A DNA stretch of 64,000 bases, taken from contig CM035170.1 of assembly GCA_020205615.1 (NCBI GenBank), positions 44,827,807 to 44,891,806 of the forward strand, given 5' to 3'. The translations under genes were made by a program, and so were the position numbers. Below, piece by piece: positions 21,955 to 33,053 of the stretch. Position 1 is the first letter of the stretch, and each line of letters opens with the position of its first letter. Source of the DNA: Panax quinquefolius (lineage: Eukaryota; Streptophyta; Magnoliopsida; Apiales; Araliaceae). The notes below the pieces were generated by a model. The model worked only from the letters and a program-made list of their open reading frames with translations. It did not search any database and was not told where the DNA came from.

Positions 21955-24414
21955 TGTGACGCCCCCAAAATTAGGTATACATCACCCTTCTTGGGTGCCC
22001 GGATACGTAGTGCAAATTTAAATACAACTTAATAATACAAGTATGCGTGTACAATATGACAAAATATAAACTGTGAGTTTGAATACAAATATTGTCTACT
22101 AGAGATTATACAAACTCAAAAGGAGTCCTCATTACAATTATTATCACACTATTTTACAGAATAATGAGGACTACTAATGCACCATCTAGGACCATCACTC
22201 CATTCCCCGACTAGTCCCAGCTACGTTCTCATTTCTTGAAGAGAACAGTGAAAGAAAGGGTGAGCTCAACTAGCCCAGTAAGAAATATTATGACTAAGAT
22301 AATGTAGAATAAATTATCATTAGCCTCCAACAATGTTAAACTGATAAAATACAATAGACATCAAGTTTAACTGCAGGGGAACAAGAAATCCATTAAAAGA
22401 GTCAAGTAGAGAATAAAATCTACTATCTTTTATGATTTAAAAGGTTTTTCATCACTTTTATCGGCGGGACTCGACAATAAATAATCCACATCATCGAATC
22501 ACCCTACACTTTTCTGACTAAGGATATTCTTTAGTATCACGACCACAATTATCCATGCACTACGGGCCAAAGATAATCGTATTTTCATCAATGGTCCTAA
22601 TCATGCCATAAAACAATTCATCTTTGCTTCCTTGGCCGAAGAGAATCTATTGCCATAATCATACCAAAAACTGTCCATCAATGCACTACGGGCCAATGAG
22701 GACTTTTAATTTTCACAACATTTGTAACATTACGGTCATGATTATCTAGAATAATCCTTGGTCATAATCATACCAAGTCCATCTATACCTTACATTACCA
22801 CGATGACTTTCAACATAACATAAACATGAGGATGATGACAATGATATAAGAATTCAATTAAACAAGTTCAAGAATTAATTTGTCCGGGAACCGATAACGT
22901 CCAAATTGTCAACATGATACTTCTTTGTAGAATAAAATTCAAGAATGCTCGGAAGAATATTTCCATGAAAAAATCTTGGATGAAGCGCTTGAATATCGAG
23001 GATATTCCACTAATTTCATGGAGTATAGAAGTCAAAATTTTAATCAACCGAGTATAATATTCTTCACATAACAAAAGATATCACCATGCATGCGGTACTT
23101 CGCATAGACGGTTATTTCAATAGAATAATAATAACGGAACCAGGTCAGGTGAAATTCACACAAGCGGATGTTCAAAATGAATAATAAATGCGGAATAATA
23201 AATGATGGAACCGAGTCCGTCCTATAGCGAACAGACGAGGATATTAGATAGAATAATAAAGGCGGAATAATAAAAAATGGAACCGAGTCCCACATTATAG
23301 CACAGAGCGAGGATATTCCGGCGAATAATAAAAAACGAGAATAATATAAGAATGTCACCAAGTATAGGGTAGCCCGCGTATACTGAGTTATTCAAATGAA
23401 CAATAAAGAAAAGGAATAACGAAGTTCTCTTCTTGAATACAAAAGAATAATATCCCTTCTTAGTAAAATAATACTTGGTATAAGAGTAGTGAAGTAGCGA
23501 AAACTTTTCTTATCTCTCTATAGTCTCTCTCTATAGTTTCTCCCTCTGAGTTCGATGAATTAGTAAGAAAATAATGAAGGAATGAGCTTATTTATAGGAA
23601 AATGGAATGCATAGTAACTAATCCATGAGCGGTCAGTTGATTTACTTTAATCGGACGGTCCATATTTAAATAAAATATTTTAAATAAAATATAATATATT
23701 CTATTTATATAAAAAGATTTTTACTATGCAAACACTATCTGGGCACTATGCAAACACTATGCGTAATAAAATATAATATATTACATTTATAGAATAACTT
23801 TAATAAAGTATTCTATTTTATATAAAAGATTTTACTATGCAAAACACTATGCATAATAGAATATAATATATTTTATTTATAGAATAACTTTAATAAAGTA
23901 TTACATTTTTTATATAAAAGATGTTTCTATTTTATTACGTGAATAAAACAAAACTTCTAAATCAACAATAATTGAATCAAATAATGTGAGATCTTATCGT
24001 ACTATTGTATGATAATTGAATAAAAGCGAGTGACTTCTCACATAAATATCAATAATCAATACCGTATTACTCTTGTCTGACAACTCAGTATTCTTGTACT
24101 TTTACTACTAAAGTAGTTCAACAAGTATCAACGGTAAAACTTCCTCCATTATTTTCAATAAAATATTTTTGTCGTTTTCTCACTCCGACAATAATTCCGT
24201 TGTGGGGTCCACTAATGATTATGCCATCGTACAAATATTTCCTGTTTAAAACGAATATTCCCCCACCAATCGAATATAATATGACAACTTGCATACTTTG
24301 CAAAATTTATAAATATTACCCACAACTATAACATTATCTCAAATTCACACCATAATATAAAAAAAATTATTTCGAGAAAATTAATTCTTTATTCATAAAA
24401 TCTGGGGTTTCACA
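21955..24414 (-). mobile_element. Solo LTR L with intact target duplication
   Basis: A 2460-bp LTR from TGTGACGCCCCCAAAATTAGG to GGGGTTTCACA, flanked by AAGTC on both sides with no PBS, PPT or internal sequence. Removing it rejoins element B's pol text (MMKKMQEV then VIPKARIR). It is D/H/J-type, with GGAACC...GGATGTTCC repeats at 23090-23400 and a minus TATA box (TATTTATA, 23589-23596). Solo LTRs arise by recombination between the two LTRs of a full element. Confidence 0.9.
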
Positions 24415-24419
24415 AAGTC

Positions 24420-24845
24420 GTTATTCCAAAAGCGAGAATCCGCGATGTGAGGAAAGCTCAAACCTTCAATTTATGAGTCCATTTGAAATCCTCGATCGAA
24501 TAGGGCTATTTGCTATAGACTCGTTTTACTGCCAAGTATGATGGCGTGTTCATGCGCTTTTCACGTGTCGATGTTATATAAATATGTGGACGACCGAACC
24601 ACATTATTGAGTTAGAACCGAGACGAGATAGCGAAGATTTAACGTGCGAGGAAGTACATGTCAAGATCTTGGATAGGAAAGAGCATATCCCTATACGAAA
24701 GGTCATACCACAAGTTAAAGTTTTGTGGAGAAACCATGCTATTGAGGAAATGACACGGGAGTTGGAAGCGGAAATGAAAGCGAGGTATCCTCATCTTTTG
24801 AAACACACCAGTGCGTCGTCGTCAATTTAAGTGGGCGAAATTTCA
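24420..24845 (+). pseudogene. Element B integrase C-terminus and chromodomain
   Basis: The plus strand reads FEIL then AYRL-like text and HVSMLYKYV. It ends with VKVLWRNHAIEEMTRELE (24714-24767), the chromodomain signature of plant chromoviruses. Several frame changes precede it. Together with A, C and D this places the family among chromodomain-bearing gypsy elements; long LTRs and a tRNA-iMet PBS suggest the Tekay/Del clade (inference). Confidence 0.83.
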
Positions 24846-24858
24846 TAAGGAGGGAGGT
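24846..24858 (+). promoter_or_regulatory. Element B polypurine tract
   Basis: AAGGAGGGAGGT immediately before the LTR start TGTAAGTCCCC at 24859. Confidence 0.85.
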
Positions 24859-25724
24859 TGTAAGTCCCCAGAATTATTAATAAATGAAATTTAATTTCTC
24901 TATTTATCATTTTGAAATAGTAAGGGTTGATTTGATTAATGTGGTTAGTTATGGGTAAAATCATAAATATTTCAAATAAGCAAGTGGTTATAAAATACTC
25001 ATTGTTGTCCGGAGAATATTAGTTTGTTAAATCAGAATATTCTTCTTTATCGAGGAATATTAAATGCAATGCCGCTAGACCTTGTGTGGGCCCCATAACG
25101 AAAAAACGATTGGATGAAGAAAGCGTGAGTATAAGTTGTTTATAAATAGCGGCGTAGTTATTCACATTAATCTTGTTGGAATACCCGATGGTTAAAACAC
25201 GATGTCTAATGTTATTGTTACTGATGCTTACCAGATTGCACTGATTATTGATTCTTACGTGAAGGCACTACTCGATAATTGTTACAATAATTACTATTCG
25301 ATATTTTATTTTATTGATTCAATAATTCTTGCGTCATATTTTATATTATTGTTGTTTGATAATTGTCACTACATAGTATTTTCCATTATCGAAGCAATAA
25401 TTCATATTATCTGAATAATATTATTAGAAAACATTATTGGCAATGTCTAGAAAGTTACATCTAAGGAGAGGTTTGGTCACTAATTGCGGCGCCATTGAGG
25501 AGAAATTCTTATTGGAAAGCCCTCTCTCTTCTGAGAGCGGCACAGTTACCGATCTTGTGATTCTGTAATAATATTATTTGTGAATAATTAATTATTGATT
25601 TATATGATATTGATTTTATGTGGATATAGATGGAGAAATTTTTTTAAAGTGACAATTGTTGAAAATCGATATTTTATCTTTTACGATAAAATAATATTTT
25701 ATTATATTATTATAATATAATAAT
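24859..25724 (+). mobile_element. Element B 3' LTR, first part
   Basis: Starts TGTAAGTCCCC and is collinear with the 5' LTR at 10213-11075. It is interrupted at 25724 by element D, after ...ATAAT. The LTR resumes at 35518. Confidence 0.87.
25720..25724. repeat. Left target duplication of element D (ATAAT)
   Basis: ATAAT before TGTGACGCC at 25725, repeated exactly at 35518-35522 after the other LTR end. Confidence 0.88.
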
Positions 25725-28229
25725 TGTGACGCCCCCAAAATTAGGTATACATCACCCATCTTGGGTCGTCCGATACATGGTACAAAAATTAAATACTACA
25801 AGCGTAGTGAACAATACGACAAAACATAACTGTGAGTTTGAATACAATTATTGTCTACTAGAGATTATACAAACTCAAAAGGAGTCCTCGTTACAATTAT
25901 TAACACACTATTTCACAGAATAGTGAGGACTACTAATGCTATCCTCTGGATCGTCACTCCGTTCCCCGACTAGTCCCTGTTATGTTCTCATTTCCTGAAG
26001 AGAATAGTGAAAGAAAGGGTGAGCTCAACGAGCCCAGTAAGAAATATTATGACTAAGATAATGCAGAATAAATTATCGTTAGCCTTCAACAGTGTTAAAC
26101 TGATAAAATATAACAACATCAAGTTTAACTGCAGCGGAACAAGCAATCCATTAAAAGAGTCAAGTAGATAATAAAATATACTATCTTTTATGATTTAAAA
26201 TGTTTTCATGACTTTTATCGGCTGGGACTCGACAATAAATAATCCACATCATCGAATCACCCCCGCACTTTTCTGACGAGGATATTCTTTAGTATCGCGA
26301 CCACAAATTATCTATGCACTACAACAAAGGACATTCGTGTATTCATTAATGGTCGTGATCATGCCAACAATTGTCCATCGATGCACTATGAGCCAATGAT
26401 AACTTTTACCACATCATTTGTAACATTACGGTCGTGATTACAAGAATAATCCACAGTGTAATCAAACCAAGTCCATCATACATACTTTCTGAGGCCCACG
26501 GATGACTTTCAACATAATATAAACATGAGGATGATGACAATGATATAAGAATTTAATAAAACAAGTTCAAGAAATAATTTATCCGAGGAACTAATAATGT
26601 CAAATTATCGACATGATCTTGCTTTGTAGAGTAAAATTCAAGAATGATCGAAGAATATTTCCATGAAAAGATCTTTGGATGAAGCGCAAATATCGAGGAT
26701 ATTCTACTAATTTCATGGAGTATAGAAGTCAAAACTTTAACCAATGAGTATAATAAAGAATGGAATAACAAAAGAAATCACTATGCATGCGGTACTTAGC
26801 ATAGAAAGGTTATTCAATAGAATAATAATAATAACGGAACCGGTCGAGCAAAGATTTGCAAATAAGATGTTCAAAAATAATAAAAAGCGAAACCGGGTCA
26901 CATGTAAAACACACGAACGGGATATTCAACGAGAATAATAATAAAAGATGGAACCGGTCGGTGTAAAACACACGAACATGATGTTCCAACGAGAATAATA
27001 ATAAAAACGAGAACCGAGGTCCGTGTAAAACACACGAGACGGGATGTTCCAACGAGAATAATAGAAGAATGTAACCAAGTATAGGGTAAACCGCGTATAC
27101 AGGTTATTCCAATAGAATAATAAGCAATGGAATAACAACACTTCTCTTCATGAATAAGAAAGAATAACACCCCTTACATTAGTAGTGGATTGAATCTTTA
27201 CGAGTGTAGTAACGAATACTCTTCTTCTTTCTCTCTATTCTCTCTATACTTTCTCTCTCTATAAGCTTGAATGAATTAATGAAAAATAATGAAGCACCAG
27301 GCCTTTATTTATAGAAGATTTCTAGTTTAGCACTTGAAATGTGAAAAGGCAAGTGGCTTGACGACTGGTGATGTGAAAAAAAGTGGTTTGGCCTTTGTAA
27401 TGTGAAACGACAATTGGTTCGGCCGCTTTGGTAATATGAAATATGGCAAGTGGTTTGACGTCGATAAAGGTAGTTACTATTAACGAAGGTAATTACTATT
27501 ACTATTGGTAATTACTATTGATGAAGGTAATTATTATTGATGAAGAGACTCTTAGATGATGACATATGGGCCCCCATAAAATAACTAAACTTACCACAAG
27601 CGTCTCATAATAGACTCTTTATATACATCAAGGATTGAATAAATATTACCACAAATCATTTTATTTTTAATCAACACATATTTAATCTTTCAACAATTAT
27701 TAATCATTTATAACTTGTCGTCTTAATTATTGATTTAATAATATAACATATTATCTGAGATGATCTTTGTGACAATAATTGAATCAATAATATAAGAGAT
27801 ATGATCGGACAATTCTTCTGTAGCAATAATTGAGTATAAAATTGAGTGACTTCTCACGTAAGCATCGATAATCAATCTGTGTGTTCTTATGCAACCACGC
27901 GTATTCTTTGTACTTTTACTCTTGGGTAGTTCAGCGGTTTTTACGGTAACACCTCTGTAGTTATTTTCATAAAAGTATTTTTGTCGTTTTCTCGATCAAA
28001 CAATAATTCCGTTGTGGGGTCCACCAATGATTGTGTTAATAATCATCTGAATATTTCCCGAAAAAAAAGAATATTCCCAGACCAAGCGAATATTTTATAA
28101 CAACTTGCTTACTTTGAAAAATTTATAAATATTACCCACAACTATAACATTATATCAAATTTACTCCATAATATTCAAAATAATATTTATAGAAAATTCA
28201 TCTTTATTTATAAAAGTTGGGGTCTTACA
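25725..28229 (-). mobile_element. Element D 3' LTR
   Basis: TGTGACGCCCCCAAAATTAGG to GGGGTCTTACA. It contains the 60-bp repeats (26800-27110), a CT-rich run (27225-27265), a minus TATA box (TATTTATA, 27306-27313) and AATTACTATTGA-type repeats (27460-27545). It retains the promoter block that is missing from the 5' LTR. Confidence 0.9.
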
Positions 28230-28243
28230 ACCTCCCTTCTTAT
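28230..28243 (-). promoter_or_regulatory. Element D polypurine tract
   Basis: The minus strand reads ATAAGAAGGGAGGT next to the LTR start TGTAAGACCCC. Confidence 0.83.
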
Positions 28244-28249
28244 GAAAAT

Positions 28250-29700
28250 TTGCCCCTCGAAATTAGGTGCGTGCACGGTATGTCGAAGAGGTAAGGATAC
28301 CTTGATTTTATTTGATTCTAACTCCCAGTCATTTCCTCAACATCGTGGTTTCTCCACAAAACTTTGACTTGAGGTATAACCTTGGGCGTAGAATATGTTC
28401 CTTCTTATCAAGATTTGAGCAGGGAACCTCTTCATACGCCAAATCTTCCGCTATTTCGTCTGTTCTATCTCGATAATGTGGTTGGGTCTTTCACATATTT
28501 ACGTAACATGGATATGTGAAAAAGCGTTATGAACACGAGACATACTTAGCGGTAAAAGCGAGTCTATAGGCCACGATTCCTACTCGATCGAGGATTAAAA
28601 TGGGCCGATGAATCGAGGATTGAGTTTTCTCTCTTTCCAAATCTCATAACTCCTTTCCATGGAGCAACACGCAACACACATGATCTCTATGTCGAATTCC
28701 GTCCTTTCGATGAAGATCGGCATAACTCTTTTATCGATCTTGTGAGGTTTTTATCGTTGTCGGATCGTTTGAATCTTTTTCGTAGTCATACGTACCAACT
28801 CGATCCCCAACAACGTTATTTCACCCACCACATCCCGGCATCTTTGGAGAACGACACTTTCTTCCATCTGGCGCTTGAATGGAGCCAAACCAACACTTGC
28901 TTGATAAGCTGTTGTTGTAGGAAATCTCCACCAATGGTAAGAAATTGTCCCAACTTCCTTGAAATCAAGGACACGAGTCTTAATAGATCTTGAAGAGTTT
29001 GAATAGTCCTCTCCATTGTCCGTTAATCTGAGGATGATATCTTAGAGCTAAATCGTGAAGTTTGTGCCCATAGCTTTTTCAAACTAACCCAAAATTGTGA
29101 AGTGAATCTTGGGTCTCGATCGAAAACTATGGATCTTAGGCATACCATGAAGTCTTATAATCTCGTTTATGTACATCTGAGCAAGGCGTTCAAGTGTATA
29201 AGTTTCTCGTATCGGTAAGAAATGAAGCGGACTTGTTCAATCTATCAACAATGACCCAAATCGCATATATGCCTTGAGAAACCTTAGGAAGACCGGTAAC
29301 GAAATCCATGATAATGTGCTCCCACTTTCATTCTAGAATTTCAAGTGGTTGCAATGGACCTTTTGGTACTTGATGCTCCGGTTTAACTCGTTGACAAGTT
29401 AGACACCTTGAGATAAACAACGCTATCTCTCTCTTCATATTGATCCACCAAAATGTATGACGAATATCATGATATATTTTGGTACTCCCATGATGGATTG
29501 CAAACGGTGTGTTGTGCGCCTCCATCATGATTTTATACTTTAAATCAGGGTCGTTAGGAACACAAAGTCTGGAGTTGACTCGAAGTATTCCTTCTTCATC
29601 GATTCTTGCTTCGCGGCGTACGTTCATTCTTGCACTTTCTTCCTCATACGCATCGGCTCGTCTGCGTAACTTGGCGACTTTAACTTTATCGATTAAAGTC
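28250..29700 (-). pseudogene. Element D integrase with chromodomain, frameshifted
   Basis: The N-terminal HHCC zinc region is clear in 29328-29627: FAIHHGSTKIYHDIRHTFWW followed by CLTCQRVKPEHQ. The core ends with a mutated HPQTDG (HPQING, about 29018-29036) and ERTIQTLQDLLR (28816-29016), which retains the third catalytic acid Glu. The C-terminal part, with the chromodomain end (VLWRN, EEMT), lies near 28300-28370. Frame changes separate these parts. Confidence 0.87.
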
Positions 29701-29819
29701 GATTCTACTCGTATATTACGCCATCATCACATGGGTTCACTGGAGTCTTTAACTCTATCTCCATCCTTTGCAAGTCACACAAAATGGGCCTTTGCGTTGA
29801 CAATATCGCTTTTCGTGCT

Positions 29820-31030
29820 TGTATATGATCTTACTACTCTTTCGATGCGTCGGCTACCACGTTCACTTTTCCAAGATGGTATTGGATGGTATGATCATAA
29901 TCTTTCAATGATTTCAAGCCATATCGTTGTCGGATGTTGAGTTCCTTTTGGGTAAAAAGAAATATTTGAGGCTTTTATGATCCGTAAAGATCTCCACCTT
30001 CTCCCCATACAAGTAATGCCTCCAAATCTTTAGTGCAAAAGACAACGGTACTGACAACTCTAGATCATGAGTAGGATAATTCCTCTCATATTCTTTGAGT
30101 TGTCTTGAGGCATAAACTATGACTTTTCATGTTGCATGAGAACACATCCCAACCCTTTGCGAAGCATCACTTTGTAGATGACAAATCCCTCAAGAGCGGA
30201 TGGTATTGTCGAATAGGTCTTGAAATGAGTCTCCTCTTGAGTTCTTGAAAACTCTTCTCACATTCTTCGCTCAATAGAACTTTGTATCTTTTCGAGTCGG
30301 TGAGTCGATGGAGTAGCGATTAGAAAAATCCTTCCACGAATCTCAGATAATAACCATTAAGCCGAGAAGCTACGTACTTGATCATCGATTTAGGTTGTTC
30401 TCGACTTTGAATTGCTTGATCTTTCTTTGGGTCAGCGGATATTCCATGACTTGATACTACGTGCCCAAGGAATGCTACTTCCTCAAGCGAAATTCACATT
30501 TCTTCAACTTGGCATAAAGCTTGTATTCACGAAGCTTTTGGAGTGTCGACCTCAAGTGTTGCTCATGATCTTCACGGCTTTTGGAATAAATAAGGATGTC
30601 ATCAATAAAGACGACCACAAAGTGATCCAAATATTCCTTGAATACTCGGTTCATCATATCCATGAAAGCGGCGGGAGCATTAGTCGATCAAAGGACATGA
30701 CTAGGAATTCATAATGCCGTCTAGAGTTACGGCGCCGTCTTTGGAATGTCATCGGTTATAATCTTCAATTGGTGATATCCGGAAGCGAAGATCAATCTTT
30801 GAAAAGAATTTGGCTCCTTGCAATTTGGTCAAACGGTCATCAATACGTGGCAATGGAAACCTATTTTTGATGGTGACATGATTCAACTCCAGATAATCAA
30901 TACAAAGTCACATACTCCCATCTTTCTTCTTCCGCGAATAGAGCAGGAGCACCCCAGGAGAAGTACTAGGATGAATAAAGCCAATGTCTAACAATTCCTG
31001 CGGTTGGGTCTTTAACTCCTAAAGTTCATA
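29820..31030 (-). pseudogene. Element D reverse transcriptase and RNase H
   Basis: RNase H reads [20 protein letters not shown] (about 29955-30025), with the TDHKSL motif intact. RT has [20 protein letters not shown] within 30475-30663; both catalytic Asp codons (30598-30603) are intact. APIEL-type N-terminal text lies near 31030. The domain set is the best kept in the window but still contains indels. Confidence 0.88.
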
Positions 31031-31179
31031 GGAGCCATTCGATATGGGGCTTTGGAAATGGGTTTTGTCTGGGGTTCAAGGTCGATACAAAATTCAATTT
31101 CACGTTCGGGGGTAGGCTAGGAAGTTCTTGAGGAATCGTTAGGAAATTTATTAACAATAGAAATATCGTTCAAAAGATG

Positions 31180-31640
31180 TATTTTTGTTTAAATCTGTGA
31201 CATGAGCTAAGAAAGCTTGACATCCGTTTTTCAATAAATGAATAGCTTTATGGCTTGAGAGATGGCCGTGATTGATTTTAATGGTTTAGTGGCTTGAATT
31301 CACATAATAGGTTGATTAGGATATAAGAAAGCTAACAACCTTACGAAAACAATCAATTTTTGCATGATGAGTAGTTAACGATCAATCCACAGAATCACGT
31401 CAAATGCAAGTATTTTCAATGAAATAAGATCTACGGAGTAATGTTAAAATGCCGATTTGAACCAAACAAGACTTATAAGCGATTGGATGTAATGAAGGTT
31501 TTTCCCAATGGAGTTTCCACAGATAAGTCAAAGTCTAATTTCTCAGGAGTCAAATTTAATCGATGGCGCAAGTAGGAGAAATAAAAGAATGGGTAGAACC
31601 AGTTGTCAAATAAAGTATAGATTTCATTAGAGTTTATGAT
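31180..31640 (-). pseudogene. Element D protease remnant
   Basis: The active-site stretch near 31580-31600 reads FDNWFYPF, which is the usual FDTGSTHSF text shifted by a one-base insertion. The FDVILG-type downstream text is degraded near 31380-31400. The protease is therefore dead by frameshift. Confidence 0.75.
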
Positions 31641-31728
31641 AAGCTTACCGTGATGACCTCATTCGGGTTCCTTACTTTACGGGAGGTCACAACAAAAGCG
31701 CTCTCCCTTGTACTCTGGGTTTTGACTT

Positions 31729-32001
31729 TTACGGGAATGACCTTTGGTGCCTCCATCCTAGTTGAATTTTCTTGATTGAACAACAAAATCGGGCTAAGTG
31801 ACCTTCTCTTCCACAATTATAACATGCTTTGGATGCGACATCGTGATAGTTTGGGTGATGTGCCCCTCCCTCGCATTTGAAACATATGATAGGTGGTGGT
31901 TCTCCTTCCTTAACGACAGTCTTTGGTCTTGACGTCTTTCCATCATTGTTGAATCTCCTTTTCTTGAAATGTCCATTCTTATTGTTTTGTACGATTACCA
32001 C
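31729..32001 (-). pseudogene. Element D nucleocapsid
   Basis: Basic FKKRRFNNDGKTSR followed by CFKCEGGAHHPN (first knuckle, damaged) and CYNCGREGHLARFC, a complete CX2CX4HX4C knuckle. It is followed by the RNPNEVITVS linker to the protease (31634-31720). Confidence 0.86.
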
Positions 32002-32019
32002 CGAAAGTGGTTACCATTT

Positions 32020-32871
32020 ACGGCTTTGTTGATTCCCTCCATGCTTGTTGTCACCGCTTCCGATGTTGCTCTCATTTGGTATTATCATTTTGCTTAAATT
32101 TTGCTCTCTTTTAGTTACGTTGACTCGTTATCGCCGCTCCACTAAGCGAGCCCTATTTACAACATCCCGAATATAAACATAGTTTATGAGAAATAAGATG
32201 TTGGCGTATCTCGACTTCAAACCTCTTAAAACCATCCGTGTCATTCTCTCTTCATTATCACCAAGTGGGACCTTGAAGCCGGGATAACTCATGAAATTTA
32301 GCCTCGTATTGCGACACGGTCGTATTGTTTTGTTCCAACTTGGTAAACTCCACCTCCTTCATGTGACGAATACTTTCGGGAAAGTATTTGTCGTTGAACA
32401 ACTCTTGGAACTTCTCCCAAGACATCTTGATCTGGCGGAGTTGAGTACGTTTCTGGATTCCCACCGATGTCTGCTCTCAGCGCAACATAAAAGCGACAAG
32501 GAAACCTTTTGCTCCTCGGAGCATCCCAGACATCAAATATCTTGGTGATCTACTTTATCCATGCTTACGCCATAAGTGGTTTTGGCTCTCCCTTAAACTC
32601 GGTGGTCCCGGCTCCTTGAACTGTTTAGCGGTGACGGCCAGAGAGTTTCGGTGTTTCCACCTACATTTTGGACGAGAAGCCGCTCTACTTTCTTTGTTGC
32701 ATGAATTACACAAAACCCACGAACATTTGATAATTCATCATTTGGTCGGTGTTGTTGTTTGCATGAGGATTATCGCCTTCGATGCACATTATCCACGATT
32801 ATTGATATGTGGTGAATCAACGATTACTTTGTGCTCCATTGCTATTCTCAACATTCTCGGATGTCATTTTC
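32020..32871 (-). pseudogene. Element D gag capsid region
   Basis: The start ATG at 32871 gives MTSENVENSNGA. The capsid text MSWEKFQELFNDKYFPESI and FTKLEQNNTTVSQYEAKF is readable in 32258-32464, including the segment deleted from B. A stop and frameshifts occur in the N-terminal part. Confidence 0.84.
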
Positions 32872-33039
32872 AGATACTGCCACAAAACAAAGGTTAATTG
32901 ACATGTAACATATTACCCTAAATTCTGACCGACCAATTAAATACCACATAAACATAGGTAGGTCATACTAGCGAAGGAATTCTCCGTCTCTCCCTTCATA
33001 GTACTATTCTCACATCTTAGCCAGGGATCATATCCCTAA

Positions 33040-33051
33040 GCTTTGATACCA
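33040..33051 (-). promoter_or_regulatory. Element D primer binding site
   Basis: The minus strand reads TGGTATCAAAGC, one mismatch to the tRNA-iMet complement, two bases from the LTR edge at 33054. Confidence 0.86.
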
Positions 33052-33053
33052 AC

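Noticed and set aside
29509..29940. Plus-strand frame of 143 codons
   Set aside because: Antisense of element D integrase and RNase H, whose minus-strand motifs (HHCC region, TDHKSL) are clear.
30475..30663. Reverse transcriptase as a retron or group II intron enzyme
   Set aside because: The flanking gag, protease, RNase H, integrase and LTRs identify it as Ty3/gypsy.
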